Virus record (IMG/VR): IMGVR_UViG_3300011997_000012
Coordinates: 1-27,481 of that record
Source of the DNA: a virus
Length of the DNA stretch: 27,481 nucleotides
Direction: 5' to 3' (one strand)
Part shown: one piece after another, positions 13,155 to 23,283 of the stretch
How positions within the stretch are numbered: position 1 is the stretch's first letter
Layout: every line of letters starts with the position of its first letter
Translations under genes and position numbers: made by a program
The notes under the pieces: model-generated
The model's database searches: none
What the model was told of the DNA's origin: nothing
What the model saw: the letters and a program-made list of their open reading frames with translations, nothing else

Positions 13155-15188
13155 ATGGCAGTAACAGTAATAACTACTACACTAGATAGCTCAATAGTAC
13201 CGAATACTCAGGCGTTGAATACATTAAACGTTAGAATGACAGAACAAGAAAACTTATTATCGACTAACGTTCCAGCTATTGCTTCTGCCGTAGCTACAGT
13301 AGCAAGTAATACAATAAGGCAGGATACGTTAGAAACTACCTTCAATGGTCTAATCATTAATGCTGGGAATAGCAACGCTGAAATAGTCACAGCACGTGGA
13401 GCAAATCCTAGTTTAGTAGTTAGGTTAGACGGCGTTACGTCACAGTTGGCTGAAACTACGTCGCAACTTGTTACTAAGGCAAGTAAAACAGAAGTATTTA
13501 CAATGGACAATATGGGGCAGGACATACGAACAGCATTAACAGGCGGAAGCGTTGCCGTAGTTGGTACTAAATCTACTGACTTACCTAATTTAACAAATAC
13601 GTTGGCTAATGTCATGGGTGCTTATAATGAATCACTCACTACTCTATTAGGGGGTTATATTTACGCTATAGCCACAGGACTGACATCAGTCAACGATGCC
13701 TTCACAGCCATTGAAGTCCTAGCAAGTGGTGGTGACCGATTTAAGCTAACTGTTTCGAATAATGGTAGTGCGTCATTAATGGCAATGTTACTGGCAGTAG
13801 ATGGAACAGGGGCGATCCTAGATACTGTTCCCGTAGGGTCTGGTGTATTCACGAATTATGAATACTTCGCGCCACCAAACACAGCAAAATTATTAATCAC
13901 TAAAACAAGGTCTGTGGCACATTCTATTGCTAAAATGTCTCTTATAGATATCGCAGGATCAATTAACAATCTTTTGTATTATAGGAAAATAGAGGGTTTA
14001 GTTTGGGTTGATGGATATTATAACGCTGATGCACTAACAGCACCCACAGTCGTTACTACTATTGGATGGAAATGCACTAGTATTCCTTGTGTGTTCGGGG
14101 AAAAATATTCGTTGACTGCCTTTGTAGGCAGTAGTACAGCTTTATGTCTAACCTATGACGTAAGTAATAATTTAGTGAGCAAGTACGAATACCATGTCGC
14201 TTCAATGAGAACAGATTTTGAAATTGTTGTAAAGTCAAACGAAGTTTTAATGTGTATAACGGCCTATCCTGTCTATGTTTATTTGGTTAAAAAATCGGGG
14301 TATTTAAAGGCAACGGATAATTACGTTGATATTGTAGACATAAAATCAAAAATTAATAGTGCTGTAGCCGTAAGTTGTGAGGGAGATAGTTTAACAAGTG
14401 GAACGAATTTAGGTGATGTGCCCTCGCGCTATCCTTCTATTTTGCAAACGCTATTACCGACAATGGCTATCAATAATTATGGTGTAGGTGGCGAAGGTTC
14501 GGAATCTATTGCATTAAGGCAAGGTGCTTACCCTATTTATGTTAATCCCTTCACGATTCCTGCAACGACAGCAACCACCGCAGTTACGATTGTTAGCGGA
14601 TATTCAAATTCCGCAATAACTACACTGATAGGGCAGAGTGACGCAGGCATTAATCCTTGCGCTATTAATGGGATTTTAGGCACATTGACCAAGGTAACAG
14701 GCGTGTATTATTTTGCTCGTTTGGTTGCAGGAACTGCATCAGTAATCACTAGACCAGCTGTTTTGAAGACAAATATGAGTACTCATAACAGCGATATTGC
14801 TATTATATGGAGTGGCACAAATGACTCACTTACGTTAGCTACAGTCGAACCACTCATCGAAAAACAAAGAGCCATGATAGATTTCCTTAAAGTAAAAAAT
14901 TACATCATTATTGGAATGACCGCCAAGGTATATATGCCAGACGTAGCTGGTATTAATGATATTCTTAGAAAAGAGTATGGCTTTAGGTTTTTAGACATTA
15001 GGCAGTACATTTTAAATTATGGCCTTGCCGACGCAGGGATAACACCAACAACACAGGACAACACTGATATTGCAAATGGTGAAATACCGACAAGTTTAAG
15101 AGCTGATACTGTCCATTTTCTACAGGCTGGATATAACATTGTGGCACAACAAGTCAAACAAAAAGGTGTAGATTTGGGCTTCTGGTAA
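13155..15188 (+). CDS. Tail fibre/appendage protein with SGNH hydrolase domain
   Basis: Receptor-facing tail protein that probably removes acyl groups from cell-surface glycans. The N-terminal 110 residues look coiled-coil-like and contain AEIVTARGANPSLVVRLDG, a neck motif common in tail fibres. A middle beta-rich region follows. The C-terminal third is an SGNH/GDSL hydrolase: block I GDSLT with S412, block II in GVGGEGSES, block III GTND (554-557), block V DTVH (D651, H654). AAGGAAGGTG precedes the ATG. It is the first tail gene after the terminator. Substrate is unknown. Confidence 0.82.
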   Translation: MAVTVITTTLDSSIVPNTQALNTLNVRMTEQENLLSTNVPAIASAVATVASNTIRQDTLETTFNGLIINAGNSNAEIVTARGANPSLVVRLDGVTSQLAETTSQLVTKASKTEVFTMDNMGQDIRTALTGGSVAVVGTKSTDLPNLTNTLANVMGAYNESLTTLLGGYIYAIATGLTSVNDAFTAIEVLASGGDRFKLTVSNNGSASLMAMLLAVDGTGAILDTVPVGSGVFTNYEYFAPPNTAKLLITKTRSVAHSIAKMSLIDIAGSINNLLYYRKIEGLVWVDGYYNADALTAPTVVTTIGWKCTSIPCVFGEKYSLTAFVGSSTALCLTYDVSNNLVSKYEYHVASMRTDFEIVVKSNEVLMCITAYPVYVYLVKKSGYLKATDNYVDIVDIKSKINSAVAVSCEGDSLTSGTNLGDVPSRYPSILQTLLPTMAINNYGVGGEGSESIALRQGAYPIYVNPFTIPATTATTAVTIVSGYSNSAITTLIGQSDAGINPCAINGILGTLTKVTGVYYFARLVAGTASVITRPAVLKTNMSTHNSDIAIIWSGTNDSLTLATVEPLIEKQRAMIDFLKVKNYIIIGMTAKVYMPDVAGINDILRKEYGFRFLDIRQYILNYGLADAGITPTTQDNTDIANGEIPTSLRADTVHFLQAGYNIVAQQVKQKGVDLGFW

Positions 15189-15232
15189 GTCACAGTAGAC
15201 GCATTATGTGACAAAAGAAATGAGGTGATACA

Positions 15233-16090
15233 GTGCTATTAAGCGCAGTAGATGTAATAACAGTAACCCCTACAATCGACGGATCACGTAATACCTACGA
15301 CCTTCCACTATCCTTCGCTAGTATAGGCCACGTTGACTTCACATCAACAGACTTATTGACGTACATTCCCAACTTCACAGACTATACCATGTCAGGAAAT
15401 GTGTGGAGTGTACCGGGGACGTATGGCGGTGGCTTCGAGATATATTATAACTACAATTCTAGTGACCAATGGACACTAGACTTGCTCATCACAGAGACGC
15501 TTCTCCTGGTTGACAACCAAAAAGTTGTCAAAGATGTCAATGGAGATTATCAAGGGAAATCGTTAACAGAAGTACGCAAAATAATTACGTCATTAAACAG
15601 AGCTAAAAACAAGATAGCAAAAGAGAAGTCCCAACCAAGCTTCACAGAGCGAATAACACTAGGTTCAAATGGAAAGTTTGATTGCACTAACCTTAGCAAG
15701 TTGTTTATGAACATCAACTCATTGACAGAAGAAGTTAAGGACAAAGCTGGTAATCAGATCACAGACTCTACAGGTTGTGACGTGCGTTACGAATGGATGG
15801 GTTCAGCACTTCTCATATGCCCTAATAAAAAGAGCGGTGACATACTAAACCTAGAGTACGCTTTTCTACCTCGTGATATGAGATTTCTAACCGATGTACT
15901 GGACTTTCCAGAGGTTATTGACCCAAGAGTTCTTTGTTACTTCGCAGCCTATCAGTACGACTTAATCTCTAGCCCGGATGATCCCACATTAGCCAGTAAT
16001 TGGCTCAACCTTTGGAACGATGGCTTTAACAGTATTTTCCATAGAGCAGAGTATAGACCGATAAAAGACTCCTATAACTGGGGGTGGTAA
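15233..16090 (+). CDS. Putative head-tail connector or neck protein
   Basis: Not recognised with certainty. The N-terminal 80 residues look beta-rich (YDLPLSFASIGHVDFTSTDL), the middle is helical (SLTEVRKIITSLNRAKNKIA), and the C-terminus includes ILNLEYAFLPRDMRFLTDVL and ends RPIKDSYNWGW. Position between the fibre and the tail-hub-like gene, and the late acidic LDFPEVIDPRVLCYFAA segment, recall adaptor proteins that join portal to short tails. GTG 15233 has GAGGTG 5 bases upstream. It is one base from the next gene. Confidence 0.5.
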   Translation: MLLSAVDVITVTPTIDGSRNTYDLPLSFASIGHVDFTSTDLLTYIPNFTDYTMSGNVWSVPGTYGGGFEIYYNYNSSDQWTLDLLITETLLLVDNQKVVKDVNGDYQGKSLTEVRKIITSLNRAKNKIAKEKSQPSFTERITLGSNGKFDCTNLSKLFMNINSLTEEVKDKAGNQITDSTGCDVRYEWMGSALLICPNKKSGDILNLEYAFLPRDMRFLTDVLDFPEVIDPRVLCYFAAYQYDLISSPDDPTLASNWLNLWNDGFNSIFHRAEYRPIKDSYNWGW

Positions 16091-16091
16091 A

Positions 16092-17948
16092 GTGATACAG
16101 ATTAATACTAGTAAAAAGAAAGTAGTCCCTGTACTACACTTTGATGATTTCAGCGGTGGATTTTCTACCTATGCTGAGAGCCAAATAAAGGATAATCAAT
16201 CAGCTGGCTGCTCTAATGTCCTATACGATGGCAGGCAGTTAAACTCTCGCGAAGGTCAAGCATACCTTTATTCCACTACATTAGGCGTAGGAGCAATAAA
16301 CGGGGAGTGGGATTACAGGAAAAAAGATGGTACAACATTCCACCTAATCCACCATACAACAAAACTATATACACAGACAGGAACAAGCCAACCTGTACTG
16401 ATATTCACTGGCCTTGTGGACACACGTTCGCAAGGCTATACTCTTGCCGATTTCTTCTTCATTTTAGATGGAACAAATTTCAAATACTTCGATGGAACAA
16501 CGGTGGCGGATGTAACCGCAAATGCTTATATTCCTACGATCACGCAAGGAAGGAACCCAGCAGGAACAACTTCATCTTCAAAAGAGAACTTCAACTTTCT
16601 TTCTAATAGCTGGATAGATTCATTCAGTGGGGATGGTTCCAGCACGGTCTATGTTTTATCTAGTAAGACGCTGAACATCGCTCTAAGCTCTGTGGGAGAG
16701 GTTAAGGTAGATGGCGTTGTGAAGGTGCTAACAACAGATTACACAGTAAACCTAGGCACTCACAGTATTACCTTTACAAGCTTTCCAGCAGCAGGGACAA
16801 ACAACGTCACAATAACAGGAACTAGCACAGGAGCTAAGGACCCTAACACAATTAAGAAAAATAAATACTTCGCATTCTTCGGAAGTAGAGTTTGGTTAAC
16901 GGGGAACGTAGATAATCCTGCTACAACGTATTGGTCAGGATTAACTTTGAATCCCGTTAAAGATCCGTTCTATTTTCCTGATAATAACTTCGTAGTTCTT
17001 GGTAGTTCAGGTGATCCAAATAGTTCTATGAATCCACATAATGACTCACTGATTATGTTTAAAGAACACTCAACACATAGAGCAAGCTATGTCTTGTTAA
17101 CTGATGGAACAGCACAATTTAACTTCAATATAGTTAACTATACGACAGGATGTGACATGCCTTACACTGTCCAAATGGTCAACAATGACATAGTATTCTC
17201 CAACACTTATAAAGGGGTCTGCATACTGCGTGGTGTCGTTCTCAGCAGGGGTGACGAGCGAAGTATTGACTCTATAGGAGCTAATATAAATGGAACAGTA
17301 GCAAAAGCAGGGTTTCTGGATGAACAGATCAGTGATTTAAAGAAAGCCTCTTCCATTGATGACGGAAAGCGTTATTGGATCTCTGTAGGGTCCAAGGCTT
17401 GGGCTTGGGATTATGTTATAAAAGATTTCTCCGGCGATGAGAAGGTCATGAGTTGGTGGCCTATGACTAATATAAATGCGAGCTGTTGGTTACTCAGGGA
17501 TAAAGAAGTTTTCTATGGGGACAGAACAACAGGCTTAGTTGCTAAAAGAACAGAGGGTATTTATAACGACAATGGATTGGCGATCGACAAGTTCTATGAG
17601 TTCAAGAAGATGGACTTCAAAAGCCCAGAGTTCTTAAAGAATATCAACTTTATGTGGATTATCGTTCCGGCCGGGGTAGCAAGCTCAATGATTATTAGAT
17701 GGATAAGCGACGACGATGATGAGAGCGAGCTTATTCAAAAAAATATGACGAGCAGAGCATCATGGCTTAACTATACATGGCTTACTTTCACATGGAGATA
17801 CCCCACCAATGAAATTGTCATACCAATAAGACCAAACGTTAAGAACACACAAGAATACAGCTTAAGAGTCAGTAACAACGTAATCAATGAAAACTTAGCA
17901 ATGGTCAGAGTTTCTATGAAAATAGCACTTAGTAAAGAAATAAGATAA
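16092..17948 (+). CDS. Putative tail hub/nozzle protein (beta-rich)
   Basis: A 618-residue beta-rich protein. The start HFDDFSGGFSTYAESQIKDN and then CSNVLYDGRQLNSREG is like the first blade of phage tail-nozzle or stabilisation proteins (P22 gp10 or T7 gp12-like), where DNQ...N(V/M)L..G..RxG recurs. Around residues 172-245 an inserted domain (SFSGDGSSTVYVLSS ... SITFTSFPAAGTNNVTITG) looks immunoglobulin-like. GTG start with GGGGTGG just upstream. Function is inferred from gene order and fold impression. Confidence 0.6.
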   Translation: MIQINTSKKKVVPVLHFDDFSGGFSTYAESQIKDNQSAGCSNVLYDGRQLNSREGQAYLYSTTLGVGAINGEWDYRKKDGTTFHLIHHTTKLYTQTGTSQPVLIFTGLVDTRSQGYTLADFFFILDGTNFKYFDGTTVADVTANAYIPTITQGRNPAGTTSSSKENFNFLSNSWIDSFSGDGSSTVYVLSSKTLNIALSSVGEVKVDGVVKVLTTDYTVNLGTHSITFTSFPAAGTNNVTITGTSTGAKDPNTIKKNKYFAFFGSRVWLTGNVDNPATTYWSGLTLNPVKDPFYFPDNNFVVLGSSGDPNSSMNPHNDSLIMFKEHSTHRASYVLLTDGTAQFNFNIVNYTTGCDMPYTVQMVNNDIVFSNTYKGVCILRGVVLSRGDERSIDSIGANINGTVAKAGFLDEQISDLKKASSIDDGKRYWISVGSKAWAWDYVIKDFSGDEKVMSWWPMTNINASCWLLRDKEVFYGDRTTGLVAKRTEGIYNDNGLAIDKFYEFKKMDFKSPEFLKNINFMWIIVPAGVASSMIIRWISDDDDESELIQKNMTSRASWLNYTWLTFTWRYPTNEIVIPIRPNVKNTQEYSLRVSNNVINENLAMVRVSMKIALSKEIR

Positions 17949-17960
17949 GGGGGTGTCATC

Positions 17961-18428
17961 GTGGCTATTACGCCATTCGCATTTACAGCAGAAATGACAG
18001 ACCATACAGCATTTCCAACAGATCCAGGAAGTGAAGACGCCTTTCGCGCACAACACCAAAGATTACATTCAGAAGCAAGGGATTATATAAACGCCTTAAT
18101 ACTCTTTCCGCAATCAGCCTATATTGCACCAACGCTTATTAATGGATGGGCTAATTTTGGTTCAGGAGCCAACGTTAAGTACATGAAGGACTCTTTAGGC
18201 TTTGTCCATCTAAAAGGTAAGTGTAGTACGGGTGGTTCTAGTGCCGTAACTATATTTAATCTTCCTGCTGGATATAGACCATTGATAACAGAAGCGCTTA
18301 CTTTTGTATGTTCATCAGGCTCATCATTTGCACAAGTTGTTATAAATCCTAATGGTGATGTAACTCCAACAGCAGTCAGCCAACCTAATGTAAATCTAGA
18401 CAATATCATATTCAGAGCGGAGGGATAA
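17961..18428 (+). CDS. Small tail appendage protein
   Basis: The N-terminal part (FRAQHQRLHSEARDYINALI) is helical. The C-terminal part, GWANFGSGANVKYMKDSLGF, then VHLKG, FNLPAGYRP and VVINPNGDVTP, has the repeated beta pattern of receptor-binding knobs at the ends of phage fibres and baseplate appendages. GTG 17961 follows AAGGGGGTG. It lies between the hub-like gene and the putative internal proteins. A host-attachment role is likely but unproven. Confidence 0.6.
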   Translation: MAITPFAFTAEMTDHTAFPTDPGSEDAFRAQHQRLHSEARDYINALILFPQSAYIAPTLINGWANFGSGANVKYMKDSLGFVHLKGKCSTGGSSAVTIFNLPAGYRPLITEALTFVCSSGSSFAQVVINPNGDVTPTAVSQPNVNLDNIIFRAEG

Positions 18429-18429
18429 T

Positions 18430-19269
18430 ATGGCAGACTATATCGATCAAATTTACGCAGCGAAACGTAACGCAAACACAAACGCACTAAAGCAACGTAG
18501 GGACGAGCAATTGGCACAGTACGATACGCAGGGAACACAAGATACACAAGCTTATAACCAAGGGCTACCACAATTTCAAAATGACATGAACCAAGCAGAC
18601 GTTGGGGCGTTCCAAGATACACAGAGACTAGCAGAGAGATCAGCACAAAGTGGTAACTACAACGGCGGTCAGACAGACTCAAACTTAGCTAGAATAATGC
18701 AGACGGCTTCCAATAATAAAGCAGGGTTTAAAAATCAAGAGAATCAATTCAAACAAAATTACGCTAATAATCAAAACACTTTAGCAGGGGCTAGGTCAAG
18801 AGCTAATAATTCGTATAACAGTGATTTAGCAGCTAGTGACATGAGTATTAACGCAGATATTGCACAAGCAAGAGAACAACAGAGACAAGAAGCGGCAGCG
18901 GCGGCAAGGGCGGCGGCTAAAGCTAAAGCACCAGCCAAACCCAAAGCACCAGCTAAACCAACTGCAGGACAACTAAAGGCGATGGGTATGGCTGATGTTG
19001 ATAGCGCCTTCCAATCAGGAACAACCTTGCAAGAATTAACATCCTCAATTATGGATAATGCTGCTGGATATGTCAATGCAGGAATTGACTATAACGCAAT
19101 TCTAAATTATGCAAACAGTAAATACTCTGCATCTCAAGACGCATACACAGCACAACAACCAACATTAACACAAAGCGCAGCTAATTCATTAACAAATAGT
19201 GCATTTAAAAATATGGGTTCATATGGTGGCAATTCCTCCAGCATAGGTGGATGGCTAAATAATCATTAG
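18430..19269 (+). CDS. Putative internal virion protein, alanine/glutamine-rich
   Basis: A helical, low-complexity protein: MADYIDQIYAAKRNANTNAL, long Q/N/A-rich helices to about residue 150, a basic AKAPAKPKAPAKP hinge near 165-178, then a second helical part (ALAGQ-type GQLKAMGMADVDSAF) and a glycine/serine tail ending GGWLNNH. GGAGGG lies just before the ATG. Position before a giant virion-like protein recalls the small ejection proteins of podoviruses. No catalytic motif. Function is inferred from order and composition. Confidence 0.5.
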   Translation: MADYIDQIYAAKRNANTNALKQRRDEQLAQYDTQGTQDTQAYNQGLPQFQNDMNQADVGAFQDTQRLAERSAQSGNYNGGQTDSNLARIMQTASNNKAGFKNQENQFKQNYANNQNTLAGARSRANNSYNSDLAASDMSINADIAQAREQQRQEAAAAARAAAKAKAPAKPKAPAKPTAGQLKAMGMADVDSAFQSGTTLQELTSSIMDNAAGYVNAGIDYNAILNYANSKYSASQDAYTAQQPTLTQSAANSLTNSAFKNMGSYGGNSSSIGGWLNNH

Positions 19270-19280
19270 GAGGGGGAAGA

Positions 19281-22200
19281 ATGTTTGATCTAAGCAAAAA
19301 GAAGAAAGATAAACAACAACCACAACAACAACTCAACCAATCATACGCGCCTGTTCTGAAAGGAGCAGGCCCTAGAATGTCCTCATTACCTGCATTAAGG
19401 TCACAACAACAATTTCAATCACAACCAATAACGCCTAAATATGATTTCTCGTCTGGCCTAAGGCCTTCCCACGCATCAACCATTAATACTAATCCAGTTA
19501 TAGGGGAAAACTTATTTTTAACTAACACATTTCCAATACATCAAAACGATGCACCAGCTCTAAAGGGAATTAAGGGATTAGGGAACTTTGCAACAAGTGT
19601 ATTTTCAGCACCGGGAGAGTTGCTTAGAAAAGCTTCTCTCCAAGGTGGGAGTATATTAACAGGAGGCGGTATTAGGAAGGACCTTCTGAAAAATACTTCA
19701 TTTACTCAGGATATTCTTCCGCGAAGTGCTTCAAGTAAGTTAAACAACTTTCAACAACAGCATCCTATAGCTGGAACAATAGCTAATATGGCACTAGAAA
19801 TTGGCGCAGACCCTACATCATATCTCACAGGAAGTTCATTAAATAAAGTCATTAATCCTAAGTCAATAGGAGAATTACCATTTAAGCCGTTGAAATTTAA
19901 CATAGCAAAACAAGCTGAACAACCTATTCCTAAAACTAGTTTTATACCAGAGCCACAGGCTAAAGCATTAATACCTTCTCAGATAGCGCCAGATGTGTCT
20001 ACAGAAGTTCGTAACGCATTACCAGAACTGCAACCAAAGTCCAATGTCTTACCTTCCATACCAAAGGAAATATCTCTAAAGGGCCAATTCCTAAAAGACA
20101 TAAAAAGTGGCGTTTCTCCATTAAATCATGAATACTTCAAGGGTAATATAGCAACTTTAAAAACAGCTAAAACAGGTGAATCGATTGATCTTACCGGGTT
20201 CCGACAAAATAGAGGCCAAGCAGTTGACGGTACAGGTAAGTTCTACTCAGTATCCCCAACTAAAGCGGCGGCCTATGGCGATAAGGTCAATGGAAAATGG
20301 ACAGAGCTTGGACCCCTACACACCATGGGAGTCGATCCAATATCCCTTAAAAATCCTCTTGTTGTTGATGGAGGCCACTGGAACGCCACAAGAGAGTTGT
20401 TAGATGGACTAGGGCCTAACGACCCATTAAGAAAACAACTTATTCAAGCTAGACAGCTAGTCACTAACAATGCTGAGAATGGAACAGAAGTAGGCTACAC
20501 ACTGTATGACAAGGTGATAGCCAAGATTGCTAAACAGCAGGGATATGACGGACTTGTTTATCGTCATAGCAATACGCTTGGTGATAATGCAAGCGAGGTT
20601 ATAATGCTTAATAAAGCTAAAACAGTAGCTCCCATTAGCGATGTTCTTAAGGGAACAACAGATGTGACTATTCCAGTCAAATTACCATCTAATAAAAACA
20701 TTATTTCTGCAGCAAATATGGAACATTTGCCACAAACTAACAACACGGCTAGCTTATCAGTTGACCTCAACAATCCAGTAGCGGATACAACACTAAATAA
20801 GTATGTTGATACAAATCCTATAAATATAAACATTGGTAAAAATGATAAAGCCACTTCTTTGGATATAAGAAATGGATACGTTGGGAAACTAAATAAACAA
20901 ATTGTAACTGGTAACCAACTTAGCGACACAATGAAAGCACTAGCACCAAAAGAGCAAGAAGGGATACAATTATTTATTGATGCAGGTGGAGATAAGGCAC
21001 ATCTTCAAGAAATGGCTAAAAGCACAGATCCTATTATAGATAGCTTTATACCTAATACAAAAACAACTTATAGAGAGGCATATAACCAAGCATTAAACTT
21101 ATCACCAGAAGCGCAAAAAGCGGCTGCAATGGCACAACAATACTATAAAGAAGCTGGACAATATGCTTTGCAAACTGGATCAACTAAAAGCGTATTAGAA
21201 AACTATGCTAACCGTCTATGGAAACAACCACCAACAGGGACAGTAAATACCGAATTAAGGAAACCTGGTCTTAACCCTTTTACTTCTCATTCAAAAGAAA
21301 GAGTCTATTATAATATAGGTGAAGGAATATTAAATGGTAAAGAACCTGTAACATTAAATGCAGGTAATTTGTTAGGTATACACAATGAAGAATTGGCAAG
21401 AGTTAATACAAATAGGGGATTAGCAGAAGCGTTAAAGTCAAATGGTTTAGGAAATTATCAAGTTAGCAAGCCACCAGCAGGATTTACTGCAATAGACAGC
21501 ATGGGAAAAGATGCACCAGTAGTATTAAAAGATGGAACGGCATCTATAGTTCATCAAAGTTTTGTTATTCCCGATGGGATAGCTAAGGGGCTAAGATCAA
21601 TTACTGACCCTAACTATATGGCAAAAGTAGACGCATTCAAACACTTACAAGCATATCAAGGACTTGTTAAAACAGTTGATCTATCATTTTCACTCTTCCA
21701 CCATATTACGCTAGCAGCTCAAGCACTTTATAATTCACATGGTGGCGTGGATTTCGTTAGAAACTGGGATAAGATGAGCAAATTAGGAAGCGAAACGTTC
21801 AATGCTTCTGAAAAATGGGGAGCAGAACACGGTCTAATGACCACTAAGATTGATAGTAATTACGATATTCTTAGGCAAATATCTGGAAACAAGGTTGAGG
21901 GTAAACTCAAAGAACAACTAGGAATAATGAAAAAAGCAGAGTGGACAGCCAACAAATTAGGAAATCTCCCAGTTATTAAGCAAGCTGGACAATTAGCTGA
22001 TAAAAATACAGAATTTCTATTCGGTAAAATTCAAAGATGGTTAAAGGTATCTGACTTTCAAAATAAAGCAAATGCTTTTGTCGGTAAGAATCCAAATATG
22101 CAAAACGCAGAAGTAACGAAAGGCTTACGTCAAATAGCGTCTGAGGTAAACGATGCGTATGGAGGACTTAACTGGAAAGCAATTGGAGTTACACCAAGTA

Positions 22201-22898
22201 TGCAGGCATTATCAAGATTAGGCTTACTTGCTCCTGACTGGACGTTTTCCAGTGCTAGAATACTAGCTAAAACATTAACTAAGGGACCTGGTGGAGCAGC
22301 GGCACGAGCACAATTCACGGGTGGAATAATTGGAGCAGGGATATTAACAGAGGGATTAAATAATCTTTTAACTGGTCATTACACAGACCAAAATGCAAAG
22401 GGTCATGAATTAGAAGTAGAAGTACAACCTGGGGTATATATTTCTATGTTCCGCTCTGGTATTGGAGATACAACAAAGTTATTCGCTAATATCGGCAATA
22501 ATGGATTACTAAGCGGAACGATAGGTACGTTACAAGGAAAAATGAGTCCTTTAGCTAGGACTTTAGTTGGTCAGCTATCAAACAAACAGCCCGCAGGAGC
22601 GCCAATAACAAGCGTAAAAAATACACCCCTACAAAATGATTTAGCTAGATTAGGAAGCTTTGGAAGTTCGTTCCTTCCTATTCCAATGGGAATACCTAGT
22701 ATGAAAAGATACATTGACAGCGGAACGGCTACACCTTTGGGAAGTGCTTTTGTTAGTACAGGAGCAGCCAGATATTCCAAAACAGTAGATATTAATACCT
22801 TGGCTAATCCAGCTAGTTTTAATTCAGGTAACTGGATTGATAAGCTCAACCCTTCATCAGGGCCACAGTTAAAACAAACTAAAAAGAAAATAAAATAG
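19281..22898 (+). CDS. Giant putative internal virion protein with ADP-ribosyltransferase-like region
   Basis: The largest gene (1205 aa) and the last of the tail block. Residues about 298-450 have an ADP-ribosyltransferase-like layout: R308 in TGFRQNRGQ, a YSVSP block (S323, S325) followed by AAAYGDK, NPLVVDGG, the conserved GYDGLVY (421-427) and an acidic strand ASEVIML with E439. This R-S-E order is seen in polyvalent phage proteins injected with DNA. The C-terminal half is long and helical, and includes DLSFSLFHHITLAAQALYNS and a hydrophobic GGIIGAGILTEGLNNLL. AGGAGGGGG precedes the ATG. Ejection into the host is inferred. Confidence 0.65.
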   Translation: MFDLSKKKKDKQQPQQQLNQSYAPVLKGAGPRMSSLPALRSQQQFQSQPITPKYDFSSGLRPSHASTINTNPVIGENLFLTNTFPIHQNDAPALKGIKGLGNFATSVFSAPGELLRKASLQGGSILTGGGIRKDLLKNTSFTQDILPRSASSKLNNFQQQHPIAGTIANMALEIGADPTSYLTGSSLNKVINPKSIGELPFKPLKFNIAKQAEQPIPKTSFIPEPQAKALIPSQIAPDVSTEVRNALPELQPKSNVLPSIPKEISLKGQFLKDIKSGVSPLNHEYFKGNIATLKTAKTGESIDLTGFRQNRGQAVDGTGKFYSVSPTKAAAYGDKVNGKWTELGPLHTMGVDPISLKNPLVVDGGHWNATRELLDGLGPNDPLRKQLIQARQLVTNNAENGTEVGYTLYDKVIAKIAKQQGYDGLVYRHSNTLGDNASEVIMLNKAKTVAPISDVLKGTTDVTIPVKLPSNKNIISAANMEHLPQTNNTASLSVDLNNPVADTTLNKYVDTNPININIGKNDKATSLDIRNGYVGKLNKQIVTGNQLSDTMKALAPKEQEGIQLFIDAGGDKAHLQEMAKSTDPIIDSFIPNTKTTYREAYNQALNLSPEAQKAAAMAQQYYKEAGQYALQTGSTKSVLENYANRLWKQPPTGTVNTELRKPGLNPFTSHSKERVYYNIGEGILNGKEPVTLNAGNLLGIHNEELARVNTNRGLAEALKSNGLGNYQVSKPPAGFTAIDSMGKDAPVVLKDGTASIVHQSFVIPDGIAKGLRSITDPNYMAKVDAFKHLQAYQGLVKTVDLSFSLFHHITLAAQALYNSHGGVDFVRNWDKMSKLGSETFNASEKWGAEHGLMTTKIDSNYDILRQISGNKVEGKLKEQLGIMKKAEWTANKLGNLPVIKQAGQLADKNTEFLFGKIQRWLKVSDFQNKANAFVGKNPNMQNAEVTKGLRQIASEVNDAYGGLNWKAIGVTPSMQALSRLGLLAPDWTFSSARILAKTLTKGPGGAAARAQFTGGIIGAGILTEGLNNLLTGHYTDQNAKGHELEVEVQPGVYISMFRSGIGDTTKLFANIGNNGLLSGTIGTLQGKMSPLARTLVGQLSNKQPAGAPITSVKNTPLQNDLARLGSFGSSFLPIPMGIPSMKRYIDSGTATPLGSAFVSTGAARYSKTVDINTLANPASFNSGNWIDKLNPSSGPQLKQTKKKIK

Positions 22899-22920
22899 AG
22901 GACGGTTTAAACCGTCCTCT
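22897..22920. terminator. Perfect palindrome acting as shared terminator
   Basis: AGAGGACGG... is a perfect 24-base palindrome centred on GTTTAAAC, overlapping the stop codon of the giant gene. On the reverse strand it is followed by TATTTTATTTT, a good T-rich tail for the convergent membrane gene; on the forward strand the tail is poor. Confidence 0.7.
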
Positions 22921-23219
22921 TAGTGATTTCCTTGTATGTACTCAACTTGACTTTCTACGAAATCGGGATCCATCTGAGATACAAAGGCCAATAACCCAAA
23001 CGCAATAGTAAATCCCAGTATAGAACTTAATATTATCTTAAGAATATCTTTAGGTGATTTAATAGTTTCATAAATAATAACTGCTAGAAATACGATTCCC
23101 AGTAGAATAGCACTTAATATCCAGTTGCCATTTCCCATTTGAAACAAAATAAACACTCCACCGAATATAAAAGATAGCCAATAAATGAACCACAAATAAA
23201 TCAAATCCTTTCTTGACAA
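22920..23219 (-). CDS. Membrane protein on the reverse strand
   Basis: The only reverse-strand gene supported in the window. Three hydrophobic segments are visible (LWFIYWLSFIFGGVFILF; WILSAILLGIVFLAVIIY; IILSSILGFTIAFGLLAFVS) with a polar tail ending YIQGNH. The frame opens at TTG 23219. AAAGGA followed 10 bases later by another in-frame TTG would make a slightly shorter protein (91 aa). It converges on the giant gene and diverges from the HTH gene. It may be a moron-type gene, for example altering the host envelope or excluding other phages; this is speculation. Confidence 0.6.
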   Translation of the reverse strand: MSRKDLIYLWFIYWLSFIFGGVFILFQMGNGNWILSAILLGIVFLAVIIYETIKSPKDILKIILSSILGFTIAFGLLAFVSQMDPDFVESQVEYIQGNH

Positions 23220-23241
23220 ATGTCTATCATAGTCATATACT
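23213..23241 (+). promoter_or_regulatory. Sigma-A promoter of the HTH gene
   Basis: TTGACA (23213-23218), 17-base spacer, TATACT (23236-23241). ATAGT (23230-23234) and ACTAT (23244-23248) form inverted arms around the -10 box and might be a repressor site. The -35 box overlaps the 5' end of the reverse-strand membrane gene. Confidence 0.8.
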
Positions 23242-23283
23242 TACTATAAAGACATTAACAGGTGCTAGGAAGGGTTGTTGATA

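Noticed and set aside
22897-22920. Phage attachment site or operator suggested by the perfect 24-base palindrome
   Set aside because: It overlaps the stop of one gene and the end of a convergent gene and has a T-rich tail on the reverse strand, which a shared terminator explains.
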